Source of the DNA: Magnolia sinica
Lineage: Eukaryota > Streptophyta > Magnoliopsida > Magnoliales > Magnoliaceae
Assembly: GCF_029962835.1 (NCBI RefSeq)
Contig: NC_080578.1
Location: 29,095,001-29,159,000, forward strand
DNA length: 64,000 nt
Reading direction: 5' to 3'
Part shown: positions 45,501 through 55,783 of the stretch, in pieces
Position numbering within the stretch: the first letter of the stretch is position 1
Layout: the number at the start of each line of letters is the position of its first letter
Translations under genes and position numbers: made by a program
Notes under the pieces: model-generated
What the model was told of the DNA's origin: nothing
Seen by the model: only the letters and a program-made list of their open reading frames with translations
Databases searched by the model: none

Positions 45501-46158
45501 ATAAGCCTAAAACCTAAACCTAAACCTAAAATCGAAATGTATTCTCAAATCCCTAAACCTAAACCTACACCTAATCCTAATCTCAACTCTCTAACCTAAA
45601 CCTAAACCTAAACTTGAAAACCCAAACCTAAACCCGATCCCGAACCCGAACCCGATTTCCTAAACCTAAACCTTAACCTATAACCTAACATAAACCTAAA
45701 CCCATTACTTACACTTATAACCTAAACCTATAACCTAAACATAAGCCTAAAACCTAAACCTAAACCTAAAATTGAAATGTATTCTCAAATCCTTGAACCT
45801 AAACCTACACCTAATCTTAATCTCAACTCCCTAACCTAAACTTAAACCTAAACTTGATAACCCAAACCTAAACCTGATCCCGAACTCGGACTCGATTTCC
45901 TAAACCTTAGCCTTAACCTATTCTCAATTCTCTAAAGCTATAACCTATATATACTATAACCTATAACTAAAACCTAAACCTTAACTTAAACCTATAACCT
46001 AAGCCTAAACCTTAACCTAAACCTAAACCAAAACCTATAACCTAAACCTTAACCTATAACTTATAACCTATAACCTATAACCTAAACTTATAACCTAAAA
46101 CCTAAAACCTAATCCTAAACCTAAACCTAAACCTAAAACCTAAAACCTAAATGTAAAC
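39545..46158 (+). repeat. 6.6-kb degenerate telomere-like array with about 250-bp higher-order units
   Basis: Almost the entire stretch is variants of cctaaa, cctaaac and cctataa, i.e. the C-rich strand of a TTTAGG(G)-type repeat; exact CCCTAAA also recurs. From about 41280 a longer unit is obvious: 'tgtattctcaaatccctaaacc', 'tacacctaatcctaatctcaactccctaa', 'aaacttgaaaacccaaacc', 'cgaacccgatttcctaaacc', 'attctcaattccctaaacctat'. The first phrase recurs about 19 times between 41284 and 45780 at spacings of about 140-290 bp (one of 480). The left 1.7 kb is less regular, with more 'aaccaaaacc'. No coding capacity; long open frames in it are repeat translations. Confidence 0.9.
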
Positions 46159-46159
46159 C

Positions 46160-46540
46160 TATTTTAATGATCAGTTTTATTTTTAAAAAGTGCCCACTTT
46201 TTTGGAAGAAGTTTATGCAATTCTTCATGATTCTGAATTATAATGTTTTGTTGGTTTAATATTTTTTTCAAGTGAAAGACAAAGAAAATTGTTACCGATT
46301 TTTTTTCTTTTTTTATTTATGATGTTAAACCTATATGTATTTATGTGTGGATGAATGTAATGTGGATAAGATTGCTTGTGTTTAGATGGATGTAGTTTAT
46401 GTTTGGATGAATGTAGTTTATGTTGGATTTACGTAGTTTGGGTTGTTTAGATGGATGTGAATGTGAATATGATAAAATATATTATATAACAGGTGTAAAT
46501 CAGGAAGAATACGATTGAATATAGTATAACAGGTGTATAG
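46160..46540. other. Unassigned DNA between the telomere-like array and the right CACTA end
   Basis: T-rich sequence with a short 'gatgtagtttatgtttggatgaatg' tandem duplication at about 46389-46435. No gene. Confidence 0.4.
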
Positions 46541-46544
46541 TGAC

Positions 46545-47006
46545 CCTCTTATAAAGGATGGTCCATGACAGTCCTTTTTAAGGACGGTCCATGGCCGTCC
46601 TTTTAAAGGACGGTCTATTGTCGTCCTTTGAAGGCCCATAAGAGACGGTCCATGACAGTCCTTTTTAAGGACGGCCCATGACCGTCCTTTTAAAGGACGG
46701 TCTATGGCCGTCCTTTGAAGGCTTATCAGAAACGGTTTACGACAGTCTTTTTTAAGGATGGTCCATGAACGTCCTTTTATAAGAGACTGTCCGAGACCGT
46801 CCTTTTTTAGGACAGTTCATGACCGTCCTTTTTTAGGACGGTCCATGACCATCCTTTTTTTCATCAATAAAAATGATGGTTTTCGACCGTCCTTTAAGTA
46901 ATACGACACGTTAAAATTTGACGGCCCTTGCGACGGTCCATGACCGTCCTTTTTGGTCATTTGAGACGGTTTTGGACCGTCCTTTTTTCGCAGTTTTGGC
47001 GTAGTG
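46545..47006 (-). repeat. Right terminal and subterminal repeats of the composite CACTA element
   Basis: About 18 copies of ggacggtccatgaccgtcctttt-type modules end in gcagttttggcgtagtg at 46990-47006, followed by TAA. Left-end modules use gagacggtc...gaccgtctc, right-end modules ggacggtc...gaccgtcc. The GACGGTC core is shared. Confidence 0.8.
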
Positions 47007-47024
47007 TAAAACTTGTAAAGTCCA

Positions 47025-47232
47025 AAAGGCTTGTTTGGACACACATCAAAAGGGTCATTTGACCTACTTTTAAGCCAAATCCAGGTTTTTTATGTGTTCG
47101 GATGGACTTTGAAAACCCCTATTTCACCATACCACTAGACAAAATAGGCGCCTAAATAGTGACTTGAAGTAGACCAAAAAAGCAGGCCTGAAACCCCCTT
47201 CTGCGTAAGCGTGTCCAAACAGAGGCCCTAAA
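47025..47232. mobile_element. MITE of about 205 bp with GGCyTGTTTGGACAC termini
   Basis: 'aaggcttgtttggacacac' at about 47026 and its complement 'gcgtgtccaaacagaggccct' at about 47209-47231 form inverted ends. Short non-coding elements with GGGCCTGTTTGG-like termini are common plant MITEs. A target duplication is not clear. Confidence 0.55.
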
Positions 47233-47260
47233 CATGCCGAATTTAGGGAACATAATGTGA

Positions 47261-47265
47261 AATGG
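47261..47265. repeat. Target-site duplication AATGG (left)
   Basis: AATGG directly precedes the LTR and recurs at 49321-49325. Confidence 0.85.
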
Positions 47266-49320
47266 TGTAAGTGCTATAGTTTATATCCCTGTCTGTTGTC
47301 AAATTTGTGGTACCAAAATCACTGTTATATATAACTTGCATAAGTGAAGCTCTCTCAAGGATCAACATTCATAAACAAGCTAAAGCTCATAACAAGCAAA
47401 GCTCAACATTCATAAACAAGCTAAAGCTCATAACAAGCAAAGCTCACAAGTACAAGGATCAATCTTGAATGCAAGAACTGCTCACAAGACAAGACTCAAG
47501 CTGCTAGACTTCAAGAAGAGTATAAGGCAGTTTGTAAAGAACTCAAGACACTTTCAAGATTGAGCTACATCAAGATTTCAACTACATCAAGACTTCAAGG
47601 CTCATACTTCAAGGTCACTAGTTCCTAATGTTTCAATGTCCTTACTTCATGGTTGAGGTTTGACTGACCTTAGGTTGACCTTAGAAGTAGGTCATTTTGG
47701 GTACATAAATCGAATGTTTATTTTACATGAGTATGGTCTGTTCTTCGACTAGTCCTAGGCCTTCTTCGACTAGTCCTAGAGTTGCTTTGACCAGTCTAAG
47801 AAATTCCTCGATCAGTCGTGAGTTTGTTACAAATTTCGGATAAAATCTGTTAGGCTTCGACTAGTCCAGGAATCTGTTCGACTAGTCGAAAGAACAGTGT
47901 CGACTGTATCTTCGACCAGTCGAAAATCTTCGACTCAAAATCCAGCGATATTTTTCAGGTTCTTCGACCAGTCGAAGGAGATCTTCGACTCTGGCCTTGT
48001 CGATTATGGCTAATGCTCCTCTTTCTAACTACCGGGGATTCCTTCATAAGTTCAAATATCTGTTATTGCTTCGACTAGTCGAAGAGCTCCCTAGACCAGT
48101 CGAAGACGCGATTTGCTCACCTATAAATAGTGCACGAATCTCAGAAGAAATTATCGAATTAATTAATCCATTCAAGCCAATCTTCATCGAACTTCTGAGA
48201 GATAATTTTGTGCTCTATCTAAGCTAAGTGTGCTTATTTAATATTCTCTTTCCTTAGCTTTATTTAATTGATTTTGTTTCTGCTATTCTAATCTAATTTG
48301 ATAAGAGGAATTGTTATTCCCTTTCTTTGGAATCAAAATCAATTAAGGCAAGCCCTATTTGGTTTAATTTAAAATCTATTAGAATTAGAACCATTGTAAT
48401 TGAATACTGGACATTGAACTTGGACATTCAATTATCTACTCTGATTTGGTTCTACCGAGCTGCTACAACGAAGGAGATAATCAGGTATTTTACATTTAAT
48501 TGTAAATTCCCTTTTGTTTTAGTTTTTTTCAAGATTTGCCAAAAAAATCTTGTTGTATTGGTTATCTGTGGAGAGCCAGGAAAACTCAGAAGTGGGGTTT
48601 TTTTAATTGTGTAAGCCCACAGAAAAAGACACAATTGTAAAGGTTTTGGGTGAACCTGGGAAAACCTATTTTGTTAGTGAACGCTAATATCCCCTGTGTG
48701 AGGATATTAGGAGTGGAGTAGCATTCTATGTGGCTGTTGTTTAATAGTTGGTGAACACACAGGCGAACCACTATAATCCCTTGTGTTGTGGTTGAATGAT
48801 TTATACTTCTGATATTTAATTATTCTTTTGTGGGATGTATGTATGGTGGTGAATGTTGTAATCATTTAATTCAAGCATTGTGAGAATTTTGTAATAGTTT
48901 AGAATTTATTTTCTGCTATTCCTTTATCAGCTTGATATTCAATTTCCTTTAAAAGTTGTTCCAGCATGGTTGCCCTGCCATTTTTATGGTGTATAGCTGT
49001 CCCTAGAACAATACATTTGTGATTACAATTTATTTTAATTCAGTTTGTATTTATTTCTGTATTCCTCTTCGGTTTGAGATTTGATACAAAGATCTTTCTA
49101 GAAATAAGGTTGTCCTACCATAAACTCTGGTTTTTGGTGTAAGGTTGTCCTTAGAACAACATTTGTATCAACCTCTCAAGATCTGAATTTTGAGGTTATT
49201 TTACTTTCTTGCATTGTGATTTATTTTGGCTATCATATTCTTTTTAATTCCGCTGTTATAAGTTTTATTTGGCATTGTCCTATTCACCCCCCCTCTAGGA
49301 CATATAGCTAGGCCTTTTCA
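47266..49320 (+). mobile_element. Solo LTR of the SIRE/copia family (2055 bp)
   Basis: It starts tgtaagtgctatag and ends ggccttttca, matches the complement of the LTRs at 9489-11523 and 17397-19290 over its whole length, and is flanked by AATGG on both sides. The TATA box is ctataaatag at 48121-48130, with 'cgactagtcgaag' motifs upstream (47735-48110). The internal region and second LTR are absent, as expected after recombination between LTRs. It is somewhat more diverged than the two LTRs of the 9.5-19.3 kb element are from each other. Confidence 0.9.
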
Positions 49321-49572
49321 AATGGTACTTTCATTCCATAGTTACTCTTTAACTTTCACCATTCTTTTCTTAAAAGAAAAAAGAAAAAAGAAAAAGAAAA
49401 TCAAGAGGCCGTATTCTGGTATTTTCATAGTATAAATGCTCCAAAACTTTACGACACACACGTACAAAGACCCATTAAAAGGTCATTTGAATATGTTAGA
49501 GATGGGGTAGATGGTAGTATAATGGATAAAAAATCAAATAAGCCATGATAAAATTGAAGGAAGAAGACTCAC

Positions 49573-49687
49573 AGAGGAGCTATATTGTCGTGCCTAATAA
49601 AGAGGAGCACTTTCCCCATGACTGCGACTGTTTTATTCAGCCCCTCCAAGAGGTCACTTATAGTGGCTTTCTTGTATGACGAATTCT
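49573..49687 (-). CDS. Unassigned exon of a possible minus-strand host gene
   Basis: A 115-nt segment between a strong acceptor (tttcTCTTTTGTACTGTAG|) and a donor (CTCCTCT|GTGAGTC) is open in one frame: NSSYKKATISDLLEGLNKTV then AVMGKVLLFIRHDNIAPL. It reads like a conserved soluble protein, but I cannot name the family. A second possible exon (VASVASSLGVATSKHPNLC, about 49795-49850) and a possible 5' leader (about 50711-50770) lie upstream on the same strand. Downstream exons, if they exist, are separated from it by the solo LTR and possibly the whole composite CACTA element. Confidence 0.35.
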
Positions 49688-49859
49688 CTACAGTACAAAA
49701 GAGAAAAGAAAAACAATCAGTAAATTTGAAATGGTTCATTATTGGAAATGCCTATCTGGAATCTTTTTACTGTAGAATGCATGCATAAGTTGGGGTGCTT
49801 GCTTGTAGCCACGCCCAAAGATGATGCCACTGATGCAACTAAAAGAACCACAACAATAT

Positions 49860-50700
49860 ACTCAGAAAATTATAAAAATTATATGATTTAACATGAATTA
49901 AATGCATTCTTGGTCTAGTGCCCAAGATCAAATTCTTGCCTATGATAAGGCTAATTACTTTCTTTCTTTTCTCTCTGTTTTTTTTTTCTCCTATACTTTT
50001 TTTTCTTGTTATTTTTTTTTAATAGCAAAATGAGGCTGATTACAATGTCTGAACTTGTGTCGATGGTCCTCAAATATAAACTAAAACTTGAAGAAAACTA
50101 TAACAAACCTGAAAGGTAGCTATATAAGAACTTAACTGTGTAGGGGGTGTAAAACATCTTTCAACATCACTCTTTGAAATACACATGCATGCATCTATGT
50201 GCATGCCAAACGTGCACACACCATGATTGCATGCTTGCACATGTATAGGAGCATATGATGAATTATCTAAACTGTCATGAACCTGAAGAATTATGTTACA
50301 ACTTACAACTTCAAAGAATACTATGAGGGTATCAAAAAAAAAAAAAAAACAGAGAAAAAGTTCTGATATCATTTGAAATGGTTATCTTACGAACAGATTT
50401 ACCACAAAAAAAGACAAAATTGATAAGCATAATCCAAACATGAAATATATGAACAGATCTACCACAAAATCAAACTACTACAAGCACCAAAACCTAACCC
50501 TAGATTGTCCCGATCTATCAGAATTAGTAAAATCCCCCAAAAAGAGAGGAGAAAACGCAATCTAGAGATATGGAAGCTCAAATCTCATTAAGAATAGATA
50601 ACAAAAAACTGAGATTCAATGCTCTCAGTTGGAAATTACAGCAATAAAACGTATCTATAGAAGATCCAGTACAGAAAGCAGAAAAATTAAGGCAGAGATG
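49860..50700. other. Intron-like DNA of the possible minus-strand gene; no other exon recognised
   Basis: A/T-rich on both strands, with poly-A at 50334-50350. No gene family seen. Confidence 0.3.
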
Positions 50701-50710
50701 GGAAAATCAC

Positions 50711-50800
50711 CTGCTTATGATGGAATCGAAGATCAAGATCTCACAGAAGAGCTAGGGTTTTTTTTTTATTATTTTTACCAACTCCTCCGATCTCCGCCAT
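50711..50800 (-). promoter_or_regulatory. Possible 5' leader exon of the minus-strand gene
   Basis: The minus strand reads aaaaaaaaccctagctcttctgtgagatc...tcataagcag|gtgatttt. An aaccctag-type leader ending in an AG|GT donor is typical of plant 5' UTR exons. The GA/CT-rich tract at 50815-51060 would lie upstream of it, as in many plant promoters. Confidence 0.3.
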
Positions 50801-50814
50801 GGAGATGAAGGAAC

Positions 50815-50948
50815 GATATTGGGCAAGCGGAGAGGGAGAGGCAGAGGGAGAGGGAAAGGGAGAGAGTGCAAGAGGGAGAGGGCCGGAGAGGCAGAGAGAG
50901 GGAGGGAGATGGAGAGGGAGAGCACGCGAGAGTGAGAACGAGAGGGGG

Positions 50949-50997
<49 letters not shown>

Positions 50998-51065
50998 GCG
51001 TGCGAGAGGGAGAGGGAGAGGGAGAGGGAGGGAGAGGGAGGGAGAGGAGAGTGAGAGGCAGAGAA
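50815..51065 (+). repeat. GA-rich microsatellite region
   Basis: (GA)n with gggaga interruptions; a pure run lies at about 50952-50992. Long arginine/glutamate or serine/leucine frames across it are compositional artefacts. Confidence 0.95.
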
Positions 51066-51104
51066 AAGGAGATACGGCACAAATGGCTAGGGAATTTTTT
51101 TTTT

Positions 51105-51200
51105 AAAAAATATAAAGGGACCCTTTGCCCGCAGCCGTTAAAACTGGTCGCGGGTAAAGGGTAAGCCCATCGGTCGGCCAAGCCCCATTTTGTTGTAGTG
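51105..51200 (-). mobile_element. CACTA terminal fragment
   Basis: The complement starts CACTACAACAAAATGGGGCT at 51200 and continues with 'tttacccgcgaccag' and 'gcgggcaaaggg' inverted motifs. It is similar in style to the fragment at 7515. The left end was not found. Confidence 0.5.
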
Positions 51201-51469
51201 TATGTAAAAGAATTGATCACCAACAGTTGGCTAGATGCCAACTTAGCAGGCAGCCCTGTTTTTCCTACTAATATGTCGCATGAGTAGGACATCTAACCCA
51301 TGCAAAAGTTGGGCAATCCATTAAGATCACCCGTCTCAAAAATGAGGCTGATCTACTTATTAGATTTCAATCTTGTGGCACACCAAAAGAATGAACATGT
51401 CTGATTTTGCACCGGGTGGACTTCATGGTGGGACACATTTTGTGTGGCCTGGATGTCTTACAAAATTGG

Positions 51470-51496
51470 AGCTGCATGCCAAGTTAGCATGCAGCT
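51470..51496. repeat. 27-nt palindrome, copy 2
   Basis: agctgcatgccaagttagcatgcagct, one base different from 7460-7486, with the same ggag/ctgg-type flanks. Confidence 0.7.
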
Positions 51497-51952
51497 GGCT
51501 ATAGGTGTTTTTTTTTTTAAAATTATGGTGCTCGACCTCATCACACACATCACTGCATCATACTCAAAACATTGAACCTACCACACTAGAATGTTAAGAG
51601 GTGGAGATACTTGGCTTCATGGCCTTCCACTAAAATGGGACCTAAAAGTTTTTTTTTATTGGTGCAACAAGGAAAAGGAAAAAGAAATCGGTCCAAACTG
51701 TTCCACCTGCTGATTTTTAATAGTTCCATGGTCCATTTGTACCGACTCAGATTGGATTGGTCTAGTTTGATTGGCTTATTAGATTTGGGCATTTTGAATT
51801 GACCAAACTGGAAAAAAGCTCTTTTGGTCAGACGGCCATCTAGTCATCCTTATTCTTGTTTCAGAAATCTGCATTCCGCGTGTTTCCTATTTGTGTATTT
51901 GGTTTGTTGATGGTGTTGGATTTGTGGTATGTGTGAACGATTTTATAGACCT

Positions 51953-52053
51953 ATGAGTTTATATCTCCAAGAAAGCAAAACTATAGCAAGTGTTGTTGCT
52001 GCTTTGACAAGAGAAGGAATCCGTACTTTCCACTTTGATTTTTCTGGAAATGG
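51953..52053 (+). pseudogene. Exon fragment of an alpha/beta-hydrolase gene
   Basis: The plus strand reads ESKTIASVVAALTREGIRTF then HFDFSGNG, ending at AATGG|GTAAGC. This matches plant alpha/beta-hydrolases of the type GFRS(S/T)KE.K.(I/M)VNLA.AL..EGIS.FRFDFSGNGES.G, where FDFSGNG lies between the oxyanion region and the nucleophile elbow. Such proteins are serine hydrolases of varied substrate. Only about 28 residues are visible. The next exon (ESEGSF.YGNY) is not seen after the donor; a solo LTR begins 43 bp later, and the DNA beyond that LTR (55224 on) shows no matching exon. Probably a stranded fragment. Confidence 0.65.
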
Positions 52054-52090
52054 GTAAGCTAGTTTTATTTAAAAGTTGAAATACAAAACC

Positions 52091-52095
52091 TCTTC
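52091..52095. repeat. Target-site duplication TCTTC (left)
   Basis: TCTTC precedes the LTR and recurs at 55224-55228. Confidence 0.85.
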
Positions 52096-55000
52096 TGTAA
52101 CGTCTCGGAAAAATCCGTACAAAGACCCGAGTACCACCTCAGGTAGAAATCCCTAAGGACCGTATTCTGTAGAAATTTAGATGAAAATTAATTATGTACA
52201 AACTAAATTAATCGGTGAATTTATCTCAAACCACCATTTACACAAATGGCAAGACCCAAAACTGTCAATATCGCTAACTCAACACTACTTACAAACCTAG
52301 GAGAAATTCAATGAGCCTGCCGCTCTTGGGAGTACATTGAAACTCCGTATCGGACCTGGACCGCACGTCGAAAGTCCAATGACCGCAAAACCATAGGATT
52401 ATGTCCACCTTGTTGGGCTTGACAATCATCGCGAGAATCAAATTCGAATAATGTCCAGAAATGTACAACTTGAGCCCTGAGTAAAGTGTGTGAGAAACAC
52501 AAATACCTTTAGAAAATGAAATAAAACTTAAGTAATTTGGGCCGTTCACTCACACGCTAAATTGAGGATTTCGAACCATCATTTTCTGACCAAACTTCAC
52601 CCATGGGAAAAGAAAATTTTGGTGCATGAATCCATATACTTGTGGCCCCGATCAAGTAAGTATGACTATTGATCTTACACAGGTCTGCTACAGTCGATCG
52701 GCTTGTCCGATCACACCGAAATCATATCCTGGCATAGATCCATCGTCAGGGGACTTACCTTATGACATGAGTAATGGACCTTCCTATGAGCCCTGTTTGC
52801 TAAAAATAGGCACCCCTTGGTTATAAAGTAAGTATACCATGGCCCTAAGGCCATTTACATCACTACTGGGCCTATATAAAGCCCTTAAACTACCCCATTT
52901 CTATTCCATACGAATTTATCTAACCCTAGGAGAGAGAAGAAAGAAAAGAAGAGAAAAGAGTAAGGAGAGGAGAAAAATTGGGAGATCGTTGCTATGATTC
53001 TTTCCAACGACTCCACACCTTGAATCACCTCCCTGTTACACTACACGATCTGATTCAGCCACGATTTGTGTAAGAAATCCAAACCCTAATGCCGTAGTTA
53101 AGATATAAAATAATCTTTTGTCAACCTAGCTGATGGATTTTGTGATTTAGGTACCCCTCATTCCGTTTCGGGAACGTATGATTCGAACCGAGTCCGAATC
53201 GAGTATTCTGACTAAAGGTGCAGACTATAAATGTTTAGGTTATGATTTTCAATGGTTTCAATGTCAGATAATGATTTGTGTCTGACTTGATTGCTGCCAT
53301 ATTGCCTTAGATACGATGTTTTCAATATATTATATGTGTATGAACTATGTTGAATACAAGATGCATCCCATGTGTTTGTTAAAATGTTTAAATGAACATG
53401 AAATTGTGATTTGTGCTTGTCATGGCAGTTAATCTAGGATTCATGTTTGTCTTATGCATGATTATCTCTTTGTGTAAGGAATTGCCATAATATATGTCGT
53501 AACTAATCTAGTCTATGTATTTGGTGAAGTGTAACTTAGGTGTTTAATGAAATGTCTGAATGAGAAAATGTTGATGAATTGTATTTATTAAGTATATTAA
53601 GATAGGATTCTCAATTACCTTAATCATATGCATAGTTTCTTTCTCATAACCACAGTTGCCGCTATACGATTTATGGATAAAATGCAAGTGTTTGGTAATA
53701 TGTTCGATGTGTTTGATGAAATGCTCAAATGAGAATTTTCACTTAGATTGTTTGTTAAATGCTGAATTGGTTATTCCATGTACATAATTGCTGCAACTGA
53801 GTAAGATTGGGGCTACGACCTAGCCTAAGAAATCAGTAACAATTCATGTTTGGGTGGCTGAATTAGTCTCGCCACATTGGGAAACTCGACGAATCTGAAT
53901 AACACGATGATTATCGACAGTGGTTAGGCCACAAGGAGTGCTCATGCGCTCCATGTCGATCAAGTCTACGGGTGCTTGTACCAATCAAACTTACCAAACA
54001 AATCGATTGGCCTATTGTGTGTTTACCATGTATGGACATCACTGCTTGAATCTAAGGTACCAGTTACCAATATAAAAGCTCGTTTCAACCATGGTACCAT
54101 GATCCGCTAAGACTCATGAGCCAGTCATGGTTGTATGGGACACCATGGTCGAGCTGTCGGCCTACGCTGGGGTAACGAGCCTCCCCATAGTGACTAATGA
54201 GCAACCAAGACTCGTGAGCCGGGCATGGTAGTATAGGACACCGTGTTTGAGTTGTCGGCCTACGCTGAGGTGACGAGCCTCCCGTAGTGACCGCAAGTAT
54301 AAACAATGAATTTGCCTATCGACTGCTTTTCATTAGGGGTGATGCCCTACAACTTGCCTATTGTATGTGATTAACTAGGATTGACGATCCTAGATGGATC
54401 CTTCTGTTTAGGTTAATGATATAAAGGAAGGTACCTTAGCTTCCCAAATATGCTATATGAATAAGCCTAATTAATTATTCAGCTAACACGACCATGCACC
54501 GCATTACATGTCCTTTGGCGAGGAAGGTGCACTTTAGGGAGGTTGTCATGTGTGAATTTCGTTGTCGGAGTCGCTTGTGAGGGAGCTTCGTGCGAGGGCA
54601 TGCATCATTACTGCATACTGCCCCAACATTAATAACAGTAGTTAGGAAATAATTTTTGTATTGCTTTATATTACTGCTTGATTAACTTAATAACATATTG
54701 ACCTTTGCCTTATAGTACCACTGAGTTGAGTACTCACTCCCACCTGGGACGATGTTTTAAAACACCAACCAGACTCTATTGTAGATGCAGGTGATGACAA
54801 AGCCTATGCAGCGGAGTTGGACTTCATAGATGAAGAGGAAGAATTCTCCTACATTCAGCTCTCAGGTGGGTCTATGTAGACCTCGTGCTGATTCGTCGGG
54901 ACTACAGGGACATATGGATTAGTTGGACACTTTACATTTTGATGTTTTGTCTATTTTAAAACAATACATGTATATTTTCAGCCTGGCTACATAATCATAC

Positions 55001-55223
55001 TCCAGAGGTTGTGAAATGCCTACCTTTTCATATATATGTTTCAGTCTTCCACTTGCTTGATTTAATTGTATCTGGAGTATGATATGTTGTTTTAGTATAA
55101 TCCCACTCATGTTTAACTCATTAATATGGACGAGATTTGAATATCATTATCCATGTTGCATGAGTGATGTGCTGGATCTCGAGAGTAGAGCTTTGCTCGA
55201 CCCTCGAAATCTAGGGTGTTACA
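52096..55223 (+). mobile_element. Solo LTR, probably Ty3/gypsy (3128 bp)
   Basis: It starts TGTAACGTCTCGG and ends TAGGGTGTTACA (TG...CA) with TCTTC on both sides. Within it are a TATA-like tatataaa (about 52873), a transcription-start-like 'ccatacgaatttatctaaccctagg', and a 98-bp tandem duplication (from about 54109 and 54207, 'aagactc.tgagcc.g.catgg'). No coding region. Long LTRs with TGTAAC...GTTACA ends suggest the Tekay/Del branch of Ty3/gypsy; that lineage call is inference. Confidence 0.85.
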
Positions 55224-55783
55224 TCTTCCTTGGTCCCCACTTTATCTACTGGTTATTTGGTGATAGAACGTATGGTATTGCCTCTCGTTGTCGTGATAGG
55301 AGGAAATCATATGTCACTACCCCCAGTTGAAGATGCAGAAGCAACAATATCACCTTTAAAAACCAAAGTTTTCTGACTCTTCTACGACTAATTATGGGGG
55401 TAAATTTGTCCATATGTATATACTTTTTTTGAATGATTCCATGTGTGTATACACGTGGGTGTTCATTGGGAATTTATCACATGTAATCAACTGTTTCACA
55501 ATTTCTAGAGAGCCGCACTGTGTAAGGACCACATTGATGTGTCAGATATCCAAACCATCCATCAATTGCATCTCCCATGTTAGGCCCAGAGCCCAAAAAT
55601 CATGACTCATATGGGCCATACCACATGGAACAATGGATAAGGAACTCCCACCATAGGTTCATGCATGTGGCCCACCATGATGTTTATATACTATCCAACC
55701 CATTCATCATGTGCATCCCAGCTGGATAAAGGGAAAGCCCAAAAAAAACAGACCATTCTAAAACTCAGGTGGGACAAGTTGCA
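55224..55783. other. DNA between two solo LTRs; contains a dispersed-repeat fragment
   Basis: 55500-55775 carries 'gggccataccac', 'cccaccatgatgtttatatactatccaacccattcat' modules of the same family as 31-33 kb. 55240-55330 is open on the plus strand (DRTYGIASRCRDRRK) but unrecognised. Confidence 0.4.
55779..55783. repeat. Target-site duplication TTGCA (left)
   Basis: TTGCA precedes the LTR and recurs at 58884-58888. Confidence 0.85.

Larger units (their letters stand above)
29432..47006. mobile_element. Composite CACTA element of about 17.6 kb carrying host gene fragments and a telomere-like array
   Basis: The left end is CACTACGTGAAAAATGGAAA at 29432 and the right end is the complement of CACTACGCCAAAACTGCGAA, ending at 47006. 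The first seven bases agree exactly, and the next 20 or so are alike (AAAA.TG.GAAAAAA..GAC). Both ends lead inward into dense GACGGTC/GACCGTC palindromic repeats (29460-29985 and 46545-46990). TAA precedes the left end (29429-29431) and follows the right end (47007-47009), as expected for a 3-bp CACTA target duplication. No CACTA transposase was seen inside, so it would be non-autonomous. The interior holds the parts listed separately. Alternatively, two related CACTA ends belong to different elements and the TAA match is chance. Confidence 0.6.

Noticed and set aside
39545-46158. A true chromosome end or recent telomere fusion
   Set aside because: The repeats are highly degenerate, organised in a 250-bp higher-order unit, all in one orientation with no head-to-head junction, and are followed by ordinary DNA.
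29432-47006. An intact, functional BBR gene interrupted by a large intron
   Set aside because: No RING exon was found to the right edge of the window and the frame is lost at the first junction; kept only as an alternative.
50741-51292. Long serine/proline/leucine and arginine/glutamate frames
   Set aside because: Compositional artefact of the GA microsatellite; both strands are open because the repeat lacks stops.
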